DNA of 64,000 nucleotides, taken from the NCBI GenBank assembly GCA_022484565.1, contig JAKVKZ010000001.1, positions 37,076-101,075 on the forward strand, in the 5' to 3' direction. Source of the DNA: Muribaculaceae bacterium (lineage in GTDB: Bacteria; Bacteroidota; Bacteroidia; Bacteroidales; Muribaculaceae). Shown piece after piece: positions 16,262-24,565 of the stretch. Every line of letters begins with the position of its first letter. The first letter of the stretch is position 1. Under the pieces are notes generated by a model, which ran no database searches, was not told the DNA's origin, and saw only the letters and a list, made by a program, of their open reading frames with translations. Both the position numbers and the translations under genes were made by a program.

Positions 16262-19200
16262 ATGCAGAATATTAAAATCATCAGGACATTAGCAGTTGTC
16301 ATACTATCGGGAGTGCTTGGTTGCTTTTCAGCCATGGCTGATTCGGTGAGCGCTACCGAGAAGGCAAAAATCCAGACGGCAGTTGAATCGACAGTTCCTG
16401 CCAATATGGGCATCGGAAAGGTCAGGGTAAAGACTGTGTCGGTCGACAAAGCTTCATCCACCATATCAGTAAATCTCGGAGGTGACTATGCAGATGTTCC
16501 ATTTACCCGTATGTCGGTTGATGCTCTAAAGGCTCAGATAGCAGCATCATCAGCCGAATATTCGGGCTACAATGTGAATTTAATGATTGATAGCATTGAT
16601 ATAAATAAGTATTTTCCGGAATATACAGCCGTATCAAAACGTACTCATGATTTGCGTTTTATATCTCCGCTTGACCCAAGTTACAATTATTCGTCAGGAC
16701 TTAATGGTTACAATATTGTAATTTGGCAAAGTCATGGTTGGTATTTTGAATCATCGCTTAACCGTTGGCAATGGCAACGTGCACGTATGTATCAGACCGT
16801 TGAGGACCTATATACCCAAAGTTATGTGATGCCGTATCTCATGCCAATGCTTGAGAATGCCGGGGCTTACGTGTTCAGCCCTCGCGAGCGCGACACCAAT
16901 ATTAATGAAGTGATTGTTGACAACGATGGCGGTAATGCTCAACTTGGTTACAAGGAGCATAACAACGGCGGAAAATGGAAAACCGGTGATTCTGTGGGCT
17001 TTGCATATAAGCGTGCCCAATATGAAGGCTATCAGAATCCTTTCCGTGAAGGCACTTTCAGATATGCTAAGACAACTAACAATTTACATAAGTATTCCAC
17101 AGCACAATGGAATGCCAATATCCCTGAAGACGGTATGTATGCAGTTTACATTTCCTATAAGACAATACCCGGAAGTGTGAGTGATGCTGTATATACAATA
17201 AATTCAGCGAACGGTCAGAAAATGTTTACCGTGAATCAGCAGATGGGTGGAGGCACATGGCTTTATCTCGGTCATTATTATTTCAAGAAAGGTTTGAATA
17301 ATGCGGCAGTTGAATTGTCGAATTATTCAACTTCCGAGGGTTATGTAACGGCAGATGCTGTGAAAATAGGTGGTGGTATGGGGAATATAGCCCGCAAGGT
17401 AGAAGGCTCTTCAAACGATGAACGGTTTGACGAAGCCACCACAGATACTGGCAACAAGAGTATTAAATACGATTGGATGGTAAGCAATCATCCGCGTTAC
17501 ACTGAAGGAGCACGCTACTTTATGCAGTGGGCGGGAATTCCTGATACAATTTATTCACCTTTCCGTGGCGTTAACGACTATAAGGACGATTATCAGGACC
17601 GTGGCTCATGGGTCAACTATCTTGCCGGTGGTTCAGTAGTGCTTCCGCAGGCTCAGGGACTTCATATCCCAATCGACCTTTCAATGGCATTCCACAGCGA
17701 TGCCGGCACTACAAAGAATGACGATGTGATTGGTTCACTCGGCATCTATTACAGCAATCATTTCGGCAACTATAATAATGGTACTCCACGAATTCTGTCA
17801 CGTGATTTCACCAACATTGTATTGACCAACATCACAAATGACGTACGTCGTCAGTTCAAACCTGACTGGAAACGCCGTGGCATGTGGGACCAACGTTATT
17901 TCGAGGCACGTCAACCAGAAGTTCCTGCAATGCTGCTTGAACTGCTTTCGCATGAGAATTTCGCAGATATGAAATATGGGCTTGACCCAAATTTCCGCTT
18001 TACAGTAAGCCGTGCCATTTATAAAGGTATGGTACAGTTCCTTTCAAAGCGTGATGGTCATGATTACAAGATAGAACCGCTTCCAATAAATTCATTTGCC
18101 ATAACTCCACTTACAGGAACAACATTTAACCTGACATGGAAGGCAACGAAGGACACCCTTTGCGATAAGGCTGATGCAACGAGATTTGCAGTGCTTGAAC
18201 GCATAGGTGACGGAGGTTTCAAGCAGATAGCACTGACATCATCGTCAAGTTACACTGTAAACATCAGCGATAACCTTGTGCATAGCTATCAGATTATTGC
18301 CATGAACGATGGTGGCAGAAGTTTTCCTTCTGAGTCACTCGCATTGGGCGTAGCAAAAGATTCAAAAGGTACAGTGATGGTAGTGAACGACTTCACGCGA
18401 GTTTCAGCACCCGATTGGTTTGATTCAGGTGAAATGGCCGGATTCTATTCAGAAAAAGACCATGGTGTGCCATACATTAAGGATATCAGCTATATAGGTC
18501 AGCAATATGAATTCCGCCGTAAATTGAAATGGACCGATGATGATGCTGCCGGATTCGGTGCCAGCCGCTCCAATTATGAAACTAAAGTGATAGCGGGCAA
18601 CACATTCGATTATCCTTACATTCATGGTGCTGCAATCATGAATGCCGGTTATTCATTCGTTTCATCAAGCGTTCAGTCGGTGTGTGACGGAGGTGTCCGT
18701 CTTGGCAACTACAAGATGGTTGACCTTATAGTGGGTAAACAGAAAGAAGTGCCTGTGGGCAGTGGTAAAGACATGCCTGCACGTTATAAGGCGTTCCCAA
18801 CGTCGTTGCGTGATGCTATTTCAGCATATTGCAAACAAGGTGGTGACATATTTGTTTCCGGAGCATTTGTTGCGTCAGATATTTGGGACCGCGACAGTGT
18901 GAATGCAGAGGAAAAGGCTTTTGCGCAAAATGTACTGGGATATAAATGGCGTGTTTGCCAGGCTGCCGTGAACGGCGAGGCATATTGTGTGCCAACAGTT
19001 TTCCAACAGCTTTTGTCTGACAAAACCATTAGTTTCAATACTGAATTGAACAAGGACATGTACTGTGTGGAATCGCCTGATGCAATTCTGCCGTTTAACA
19101 AGAAAGTAGCTTCCACCACGCTTCGTTATAAGGAGAATAATCTGCCTGCAGCTATGGCAATGGCAACAAATTATAAGACTTACGTTATGGGCTTCCCGTT

Positions 19201-19288
19201 TGAGACTATAAAGGACGGGGCAGTGCGTGATGACTTGATGAAACAGGTGCTTGATTTCTTCAAATCGACCGACAACTTAAACAAATAA
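16262..19288 (+). CDS. Exported amidase-like wall hydrolase with inserted golvesin/Xly-type domain and FnIII
   Basis: The 1008-residue protein has a signal peptide (about 1-27). Amidase_3-like motifs are spread apart: NIVIWQSHGW (about 150-159), VFSPRERD (about 203-210), MAFHSDAG (about 474-481) and MLLELLSHENF (about 557-567). These correspond to the zinc histidines and the catalytic glutamate. Between the second and third lies a carbohydrate-binding golvesin/xanthan-lyase-type domain (about 218-372). A fibronectin-III-like domain (about 605-695) and an amidotransferase-like C-terminal region (about 705-1008) follow. Such proteins are often labelled xanthan lyase, but the motifs favour peptidoglycan cleavage. 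It leads the salvage operon. Confidence 0.75.
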   Translation: MQNIKIIRTLAVVILSGVLGCFSAMADSVSATEKAKIQTAVESTVPANMGIGKVRVKTVSVDKASSTISVNLGGDYADVPFTRMSVDALKAQIAASSAEYSGYNVNLMIDSIDINKYFPEYTAVSKRTHDLRFISPLDPSYNYSSGLNGYNIVIWQSHGWYFESSLNRWQWQRARMYQTVEDLYTQSYVMPYLMPMLENAGAYVFSPRERDTNINEVIVDNDGGNAQLGYKEHNNGGKWKTGDSVGFAYKRAQYEGYQNPFREGTFRYAKTTNNLHKYSTAQWNANIPEDGMYAVYISYKTIPGSVSDAVYTINSANGQKMFTVNQQMGGGTWLYLGHYYFKKGLNNAAVELSNYSTSEGYVTADAVKIGGGMGNIARKVEGSSNDERFDEATTDTGNKSIKYDWMVSNHPRYTEGARYFMQWAGIPDTIYSPFRGVNDYKDDYQDRGSWVNYLAGGSVVLPQAQGLHIPIDLSMAFHSDAGTTKNDDVIGSLGIYYSNHFGNYNNGTPRILSRDFTNIVLTNITNDVRRQFKPDWKRRGMWDQRYFEARQPEVPAMLLELLSHENFADMKYGLDPNFRFTVSRAIYKGMVQFLSKRDGHDYKIEPLPINSFAITPLTGTTFNLTWKATKDTLCDKADATRFAVLERIGDGGFKQIALTSSSSYTVNISDNLVHSYQIIAMNDGGRSFPSESLALGVAKDSKGTVMVVNDFTRVSAPDWFDSGEMAGFYSEKDHGVPYIKDISYIGQQYEFRRKLKWTDDDAAGFGASRSNYETKVIAGNTFDYPYIHGAAIMNAGYSFVSSSVQSVCDGGVRLGNYKMVDLIVGKQKEVPVGSGKDMPARYKAFPTSLRDAISAYCKQGGDIFVSGAFVASDIWDRDSVNAEEKAFAQNVLGYKWRVCQAAVNGEAYCVPTVFQQLLSDKTISFNTELNKDMYCVESPDAILPFNKKVASTTLRYKENNLPAAMAMATNYKTYVMGFPFETIKDGAVRDDLMKQVLDFFKSTDNLNK

Positions 19289-19322
19289 GGATATTTATCT
19301 ATAAAACAACTTTTGAATATTT

Positions 19323-20780
19323 ATGAATACTATTAATTGTTTCATACCCTTCGTTGATGAGCAGCAGGCGCGAGCCACTGTTGATGGGTTGAAATCGAGC
19401 AAATTTATTTCAAAAATCTTTCTTCTTGCCGATGAAAACGCAAAAGGAGGAATAGAGGGATGTGAAGTACTGAAAATTGATGCCCTCACCTCAACCGCAA
19501 CTATCAAGCAGATTGCCGCTAATGCCGGCAACGGATATGTGCTGCTTTACTGCAAATATGATACATTGCGGTTAGGTTATCTTGCCATTGAGCGAATGTT
19601 GAGGATATTGGACGATAGTCAGTCGGGCATGGTTTATGCCGACCATTATAAGGTTACTAATGGCAAACAAGTGAAAGCTCCTTTGATTGATTATCAGGAG
19701 GGCAGTCTGCGCGATGAGTTTGATTTCGGGTCCTTGATGCTTTTTGGTGCGGATTCATTCCGCAAGGCGGCTTCAATGGTGAAACAGAATTATGGTTTTG
19801 CCGGATTATATGATTTCCGCCTGAAATTGTCGCAGTTTGCACATATTACCCATGTCGACGAGTATCTATATACTGATGTGGAACTTGATACCCGCAGCAG
19901 TGGTGAAAAGGTTTTTGATTATGTTGATCCGAAGAACCGTGGACGTCAGATAGAACTTGAAAAAGCGGTTACGGAACATTTGAAAGAGATAGGAGCGTAC
20001 CTTGAGCCGAAATTTGAAAAAGTGCAATTCGATGAAAATGATTTTGAATGTGAAATGTCGGTAATAATACCTGTTCTTAACAGAGTACGTACAATCCGCG
20101 ATGCTTTGAAGTCGGCACTTTCACAGAAATGCGATTTCAAATTCAATGTGATAGTAATCGACAATCATTCAACTGATGGCACTACTGAGGCAATTGATGA
20201 ATTCAAGTGCGACAATCTTATCCATATAATACCTGACCGTGATGACCTCGGCATAGGCGGTTGCTGGAATTTTGCCGCCCATAATAAGCATTGCGGTAAA
20301 TTCTTCATCGGTCTTGACAGCGATGATGTGTTCAGCAGTGAGGAAACTCTATCCAAGATGGTGAAAGCCTTCTACGAGCAGAATTGTGCAATGGTTTCGG
20401 GCACTTATATGGTGACTGACTTCAATATGAAGATGATTGCTCCAGGCGTAATTGACCATCGTGAATTGGCTCCCGAAAATGGCCGGAATAATTTGCTCCG
20501 GGTGAATGGCATCGGTGCGCCACGTGCGTTCTACACGCCATTGTTCCGCAAGGTAAATTTGCCAAACACCTGCTATGGAGAGGACTATGCAGTGGGATTG
20601 ATGATGTCGCGCCATTACTTGATAGGACGTATATATGATGTGCTGACTTATGGCCGTCGTTGGGAAGACAATTCTGATGCCAATCTTGACATCGTCAAGG
20701 AAAATGCCAACAACCTTTATAAGGACCGCACACGTACTTGGGAACTCCGGGCACGCATTAAAATGAACAAATCAAATTAA
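19323..20780 (+). CDS. GT2-family glycosyltransferase, tandem copy 1
   Basis: The 485-residue protein has two parts. The N-terminal half (about 1-235) looks like a degenerate GT-A fold with MVYADHYKV and a VDPKNRGRQIE segment. The C-terminal half is a classical GT2 domain: MSVIIPVLNR (about 243), VIDNHSTDGT, the metal-binding LDSDD (about 331) and GEDYAVG (about 419) with the likely catalytic acid. There is no signal peptide or membrane helix, so it works in the cytoplasm on a nucleotide sugar. The acceptor is unknown. Its duplicate follows after 28 bases. A glycosyltransferase in a degradation operon is unexpected. Confidence 0.8.
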   Translation: MNTINCFIPFVDEQQARATVDGLKSSKFISKIFLLADENAKGGIEGCEVLKIDALTSTATIKQIAANAGNGYVLLYCKYDTLRLGYLAIERMLRILDDSQSGMVYADHYKVTNGKQVKAPLIDYQEGSLRDEFDFGSLMLFGADSFRKAASMVKQNYGFAGLYDFRLKLSQFAHITHVDEYLYTDVELDTRSSGEKVFDYVDPKNRGRQIELEKAVTEHLKEIGAYLEPKFEKVQFDENDFECEMSVIIPVLNRVRTIRDALKSALSQKCDFKFNVIVIDNHSTDGTTEAIDEFKCDNLIHIIPDRDDLGIGGCWNFAAHNKHCGKFFIGLDSDDVFSSEETLSKMVKAFYEQNCAMVSGTYMVTDFNMKMIAPGVIDHRELAPENGRNNLLRVNGIGAPRAFYTPLFRKVNLPNTCYGEDYAVGLMMSRHYLIGRIYDVLTYGRRWEDNSDANLDIVKENANNLYKDRTRTWELRARIKMNKSN

Positions 20781-20808
20781 TTATAAATAAATTAAACGTA
20801 AAAAAGCT

Positions 20809-22266
20809 ATGAAATCAATTAATTGTTTCATTCCGTACGCTAACGCCGAACAGGCTAAGTCAACACTTACAGCACTTAAAGCTAATAAGCTGGTAAACAA
20901 AATCTTTTTGCTTGCGACAGGTGATGCTAAAGATGCACCTGAAGGCTACGAGGTGATTAAAATTAAAACCCTCACAGCCACCTCCACAATGAAATCAATA
21001 GCAGAACATGCCGATGCTGATTTTGTTCTGCTTTTCACTAAATATGTCACTCTAAAGTTTGGACCATACGCTATCGACCGCTTTGTGAAACTCGCTTGCG
21101 ATTCACAGTCGGGAATGCTCTATGCCGACCACTATAATGTCAGCGACGATAAAGTGGAGAAAGCTCCAGTGATTGACTATCAGCAGGGCAGTCTGCGTGA
21201 CGATTTTGATTTTGGTTCAGTGCTTTTCTTCTGCGCAGAATGCTTCAAGAAAGCTGCCGCTGCTATGAAGGCCGACTATGAATTTGCAGGTCTTTATGAT
21301 ATCCGCCTCAAACTTTCGCAATTTGCAGCGCTTACACATATCAATGAATACCTTTATAGCGATGTGGAACTCGACACCCGCAAGAGTGGAGAGAAACTTT
21401 TTGATTATGTTGACCCTAAGAACCGCGGACGTCAGATAGAAATGGAACAGGCCGTTACCGAGCATCTTAAGGAAGTCGGTGGTTATCTTGCTCCGAAATT
21501 CACTAAGATAGAATTCAACAAGGGTAATTTCGACTATGAGGCAACAGTCATCATCCCTGTTCGTAACCGTATCCGTGTAATTCGCGATGCCATCAAGTCG
21601 GTGCTCAACCAAAAGACTGATTTCAAGTTCAATCTTATGGTGGTTGATAACTTCTCAACCGATGGCACACGTGATGCGATAGACGAATTCAAGGACGACC
21701 CACGTCTTATCCACATAATCGCCGACTACTATGATATGGGTGTAGGTGGTTATTGGAATCTTGCGGCAAATCACGAGAAAGCCGGCAAGTTCATCATTCA
21801 GCTTGATTCCGATGATGTCTATGCCGACGAGAATACTTTATCAACAATGGTCAATGCTTTTTACGAGCAAAACTGCGCAATGGTTGTCGGTACTTACATG
21901 ATGACTGACATCAATCTGCACATGATTGCCCCTGGCATTATCGACCATAAGGAATGGACACCTGAAAACGGCCGCAACAATGCACTCCGCATCAATGGAC
22001 TTGGCGCACCGCGTGCTTTCTACACTCCAGTGCTCCGTGAAGTAAAGGTGCCTAACACCAGCTATGGTGAAGATTATGCGCTAGGCTTGAATATTTCACG
22101 TAATTATCAGATTGGACGTGTTTATAAGCCTGTCTATCTGGTACGTCGTTGGGACGACAATAGCGATGCCGACGTTGACATTGTGAAGATGAACACCAAC
22201 AACACATATAAAGACCGCATCCGCACTTGGGAACTCCAGGCGCGAATAGCTATGAACAATAAATAG
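20809..22266 (+). CDS. GT2-family glycosyltransferase, tandem copy 2
   Basis: It has 485 residues, exactly the length of the gene before it, with the same order of segments: SINCFIPYANAEQA, MLYADHYNV, VDPKNRGRQIE, ATVIIPVRNR, VVDNFSTDGT, QLDSDDVY and GEDYALG. Both copies keep the metal-binding and acid motifs, so both should be active. Differences are concentrated in the N-terminal half and around the acceptor-facing loops, which suggests different acceptors or a heterodimer. Cytoplasmic, and followed after 15 bases by the DUF4922 gene. Confidence 0.8.
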   Translation: MKSINCFIPYANAEQAKSTLTALKANKLVNKIFLLATGDAKDAPEGYEVIKIKTLTATSTMKSIAEHADADFVLLFTKYVTLKFGPYAIDRFVKLACDSQSGMLYADHYNVSDDKVEKAPVIDYQQGSLRDDFDFGSVLFFCAECFKKAAAAMKADYEFAGLYDIRLKLSQFAALTHINEYLYSDVELDTRKSGEKLFDYVDPKNRGRQIEMEQAVTEHLKEVGGYLAPKFTKIEFNKGNFDYEATVIIPVRNRIRVIRDAIKSVLNQKTDFKFNLMVVDNFSTDGTRDAIDEFKDDPRLIHIIADYYDMGVGGYWNLAANHEKAGKFIIQLDSDDVYADENTLSTMVNAFYEQNCAMVVGTYMMTDINLHMIAPGIIDHKEWTPENGRNNALRINGLGAPRAFYTPVLREVKVPNTSYGEDYALGLNISRNYQIGRVYKPVYLVRRWDDNSDADVDIVKMNTNNTYKDRIRTWELQARIAMNNK

Positions 22267-22281
22267 AAACTGCTGATTTTG

Positions 22282-23226
22282 ATGGGAAAGGTAAGTCAAG
22301 AACAGGTGAACGGCCTTATTTCACGCCAAATGAACGATTGGTCATTGGCAGGCGACAATTATGCCGCATTGGCAGGCGTTAAGGTGAAGAGGTTTGAAGT
22401 GAACGGGCGAGAAGTGCAAGTTCAGTTCAATCCCGCCCGTATCGTTTCTTCGGCTGCAAAGGTTGACGACAAGTCGCTCAGCGAGCGTAGGTGCTTTCTG
22501 TGCGCTGCGAATCGTCCAGTGGAGCAAGAAGGCTTGGCGTGGGGCGATCTATACACCATTCTTGTCAATCCTTTTCCTATTTTCCCGCGTCACCTCACCA
22601 TCCCGAGTAATGATCATAAACCGCAGCGCATAAAGGGCCGCATTGGTGATATGCTTGGTTTGGCTGCCGACCTTCACGATTTTGTGATTTTTTACAATGG
22701 CCCTAAATGTGGAGCTTCCGCTCCCGACCATTGCCATTTTCAGGCCGGCAGTAAGGGGCTGATGTCTTTGCCTGCCGGGAAAGTTGATGGACGGCTGATA
22801 AAAGGTGATGAGCGTGCAGGAATCTACCGTCTTTTAAACTGGACGTGTCAGGCTTTCATAATTAAGGCCACTGAACAGGATGCAGCTGCAGACTTGTTCA
22901 ATCAGTTGTATGCTGTACTGCCTATTCATGAGGGTGAAGATGAGCCGATGCTCAACTTGCTTTGCTGGACCGAAAATAAATCTGGAATCACGGAATGGAA
23001 TATCGGCGTGTTTCCGCGTGTGAAGCATCGTCCGAGCTGCTATTTTGCAGAAGGTGATTCCAACATTCTTCTTACTCCGGCATCGGTGGATATGGGTGGC
23101 GTGTTTATCACTCCGCTTGCAAAAGATTTTAATAAAATCAAGGCATCCGACATAGAAGCGATACTTAAAGAAGTGTGCTACGATGAGGATGCGATGAACG
23201 AAATAGAAAACAAAATAATAATATAG
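22282..23226 (+). CDS. DUF4922 HIT-like protein (possible nucleotide-sugar phosphorylase)
   Basis: I use the ATG at 22282; the TTG one codon earlier is less likely. The 314-residue protein has no signal peptide. Its core reads LVNPFPIFPRHLTI (about 94-107) and then PDHCHFQAG (about 148-156), an H-x-H-x-Q motif like that of GDP-hexose phosphorylases of the HIT/GalT superfamily, which use the middle histidine as nucleophile. A four-cysteine/histidine pattern near RRCFLCAANRP could bind zinc. Its place beside two glycosyltransferases suggests making or breaking the sugar nucleotide they use. Substrate unknown. It ends two bases before the SpoIID-like gene. Confidence 0.75.
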   Translation: MGKVSQEQVNGLISRQMNDWSLAGDNYAALAGVKVKRFEVNGREVQVQFNPARIVSSAAKVDDKSLSERRCFLCAANRPVEQEGLAWGDLYTILVNPFPIFPRHLTIPSNDHKPQRIKGRIGDMLGLAADLHDFVIFYNGPKCGASAPDHCHFQAGSKGLMSLPAGKVDGRLIKGDERAGIYRLLNWTCQAFIIKATEQDAAADLFNQLYAVLPIHEGEDEPMLNLLCWTENKSGITEWNIGVFPRVKHRPSCYFAEGDSNILLTPASVDMGGVFITPLAKDFNKIKASDIEAILKEVCYDEDAMNEIENKIII

Positions 23227-23228
23227 CC

Positions 23229-24551
23229 ATGAATGAAGTCCCTAAAGTAAACGTTGGCATAATGAGTGAACCCGAAATTGAGTTTACTCTAAATGGTGAA
23301 TATATCAGCGATAACATAAAAATCAGCGGTGTACACAAAGCCACATTCAGCAACGGTAAAGTTCTCTTCAACGATAAAGAGGCCGACACAGTGGTGTTTG
23401 TGCCGGTCGATGCTGAAAAATGCTCTTTTACATTGCATGATGTGACCATCGGCGTGAATTTTCATTGGCAGCGAAAGGAAAATCAGACGTTTCGCGGTGC
23501 ATTGAAACTTATTGTGGAAGGCAAGAAGGTCACTGCAATCAATACTCTTTCGGTGGAAAAATACCTTGAAAGTGTAATTTCTTCCGAAATGAGCGCTACG
23601 GCTTCGCTTGAATTGCTTAAGGCACATGCAGTGATTTCCCGCAGTTGGCTGCTTTCGCAACTTCACGATGAGCATAGCGAAGATGGAAACGGCAGTCTGA
23701 GCGCACCGAGTGCATGCGTTACGAGTGCTGATGAGCAGATCTGCTGGTACGACCGCGACAATCATGTGAATTTTGATGTCTGTGCCGACGACCATTGCCA
23801 GCGCTATCAGGGCATAACGCGTGAGTCCACCGAGAATGTGTGCCAGGCTGTGAAAGAAACTTGGGGACAGGTTGTGGCTTATAATGGCGAAATCTGTGAT
23901 GCACGTTTTTCAAAGTGTTGCGGTGGAGCGTTCGAGCAGTTTGAAAACTGCTGGGAGCCGACCCATCATCCGTATCTCGATGTGCGTCTTGATGGACCGG
24001 ACGAGGATAATTATCCGGATTTGACAGATGAGAAAAATGCTGAAAAATGGATTCTTTCTTCGCCAAAGGCATTCTGCAACACGTCGGACAACAAGATTCT
24101 TTCGCAAGTGCTGAACAATTACGACCAGGAAACCACCGACTTCTATCGCTGGAAAGTGGAATATACCCAAGAACAGATTTCAAAATTGATTAGAGAGCGT
24201 TCAGGAATAGATTTCGGAGAAATACTTGATTTGGAGCCTGTGGCACGAGGCACGTCAGGACGACTTTACAAATTGCGCTTCGTTGGTTCAAAACGTACTT
24301 TGGTGATTGGTAAGGAGCTTGAGATACGTCGGATTCTTTCACCTTCGCATCTTTACAGTTCGGCATTCGTCGTTGAAAAGGTAGGCGATGTGCATGGAGT
24401 GCCTCAAAAGTTCATCCTGCATGGTGCTGGTTGGGGCCATGGCGTTGGGCTGTGTCAGATTGGTGCTGCAGTGATGGGAGAAAAAGGCTATAATTATCAG
24501 TCAATTCTATTACACTATTTCATAAATGCCTCAATTGATAAACTTTATTAA
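23229..24551 (+). CDS. SpoIID/LytB-domain protein without a signal peptide
   Basis: The 440-residue protein contains the SpoIID domain: YLESVISSEMSATASLELLKA (about 112-132) with the glutamate at about 120 that is catalytic in SpoIID lytic transglycosylases, a Cys-rich stretch CCGGAFEQFENC, and the C-terminal HGAGWGHGVGLCQIGA (about 398-413). Known SpoIID cuts glycan strands already stripped of peptides, leaving anhydroMurNAc ends. The N terminus is hydrophilic and I find no alternative start with a signal, so as written it would stay in the cytoplasm. It is packed tightly between DUF4922 and the AmpG-like gene. Confidence 0.85.
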   Translation: MNEVPKVNVGIMSEPEIEFTLNGEYISDNIKISGVHKATFSNGKVLFNDKEADTVVFVPVDAEKCSFTLHDVTIGVNFHWQRKENQTFRGALKLIVEGKKVTAINTLSVEKYLESVISSEMSATASLELLKAHAVISRSWLLSQLHDEHSEDGNGSLSAPSACVTSADEQICWYDRDNHVNFDVCADDHCQRYQGITRESTENVCQAVKETWGQVVAYNGEICDARFSKCCGGAFEQFENCWEPTHHPYLDVRLDGPDEDNYPDLTDEKNAEKWILSSPKAFCNTSDNKILSQVLNNYDQETTDFYRWKVEYTQEQISKLIRERSGIDFGEILDLEPVARGTSGRLYKLRFVGSKRTLVIGKELEIRRILSPSHLYSSAFVVEKVGDVHGVPQKFILHGAGWGHGVGLCQIGAAVMGEKGYNYQSILLHYFINASIDKLY

Positions 24552-24565
24552 TATATTAAGCCGTC

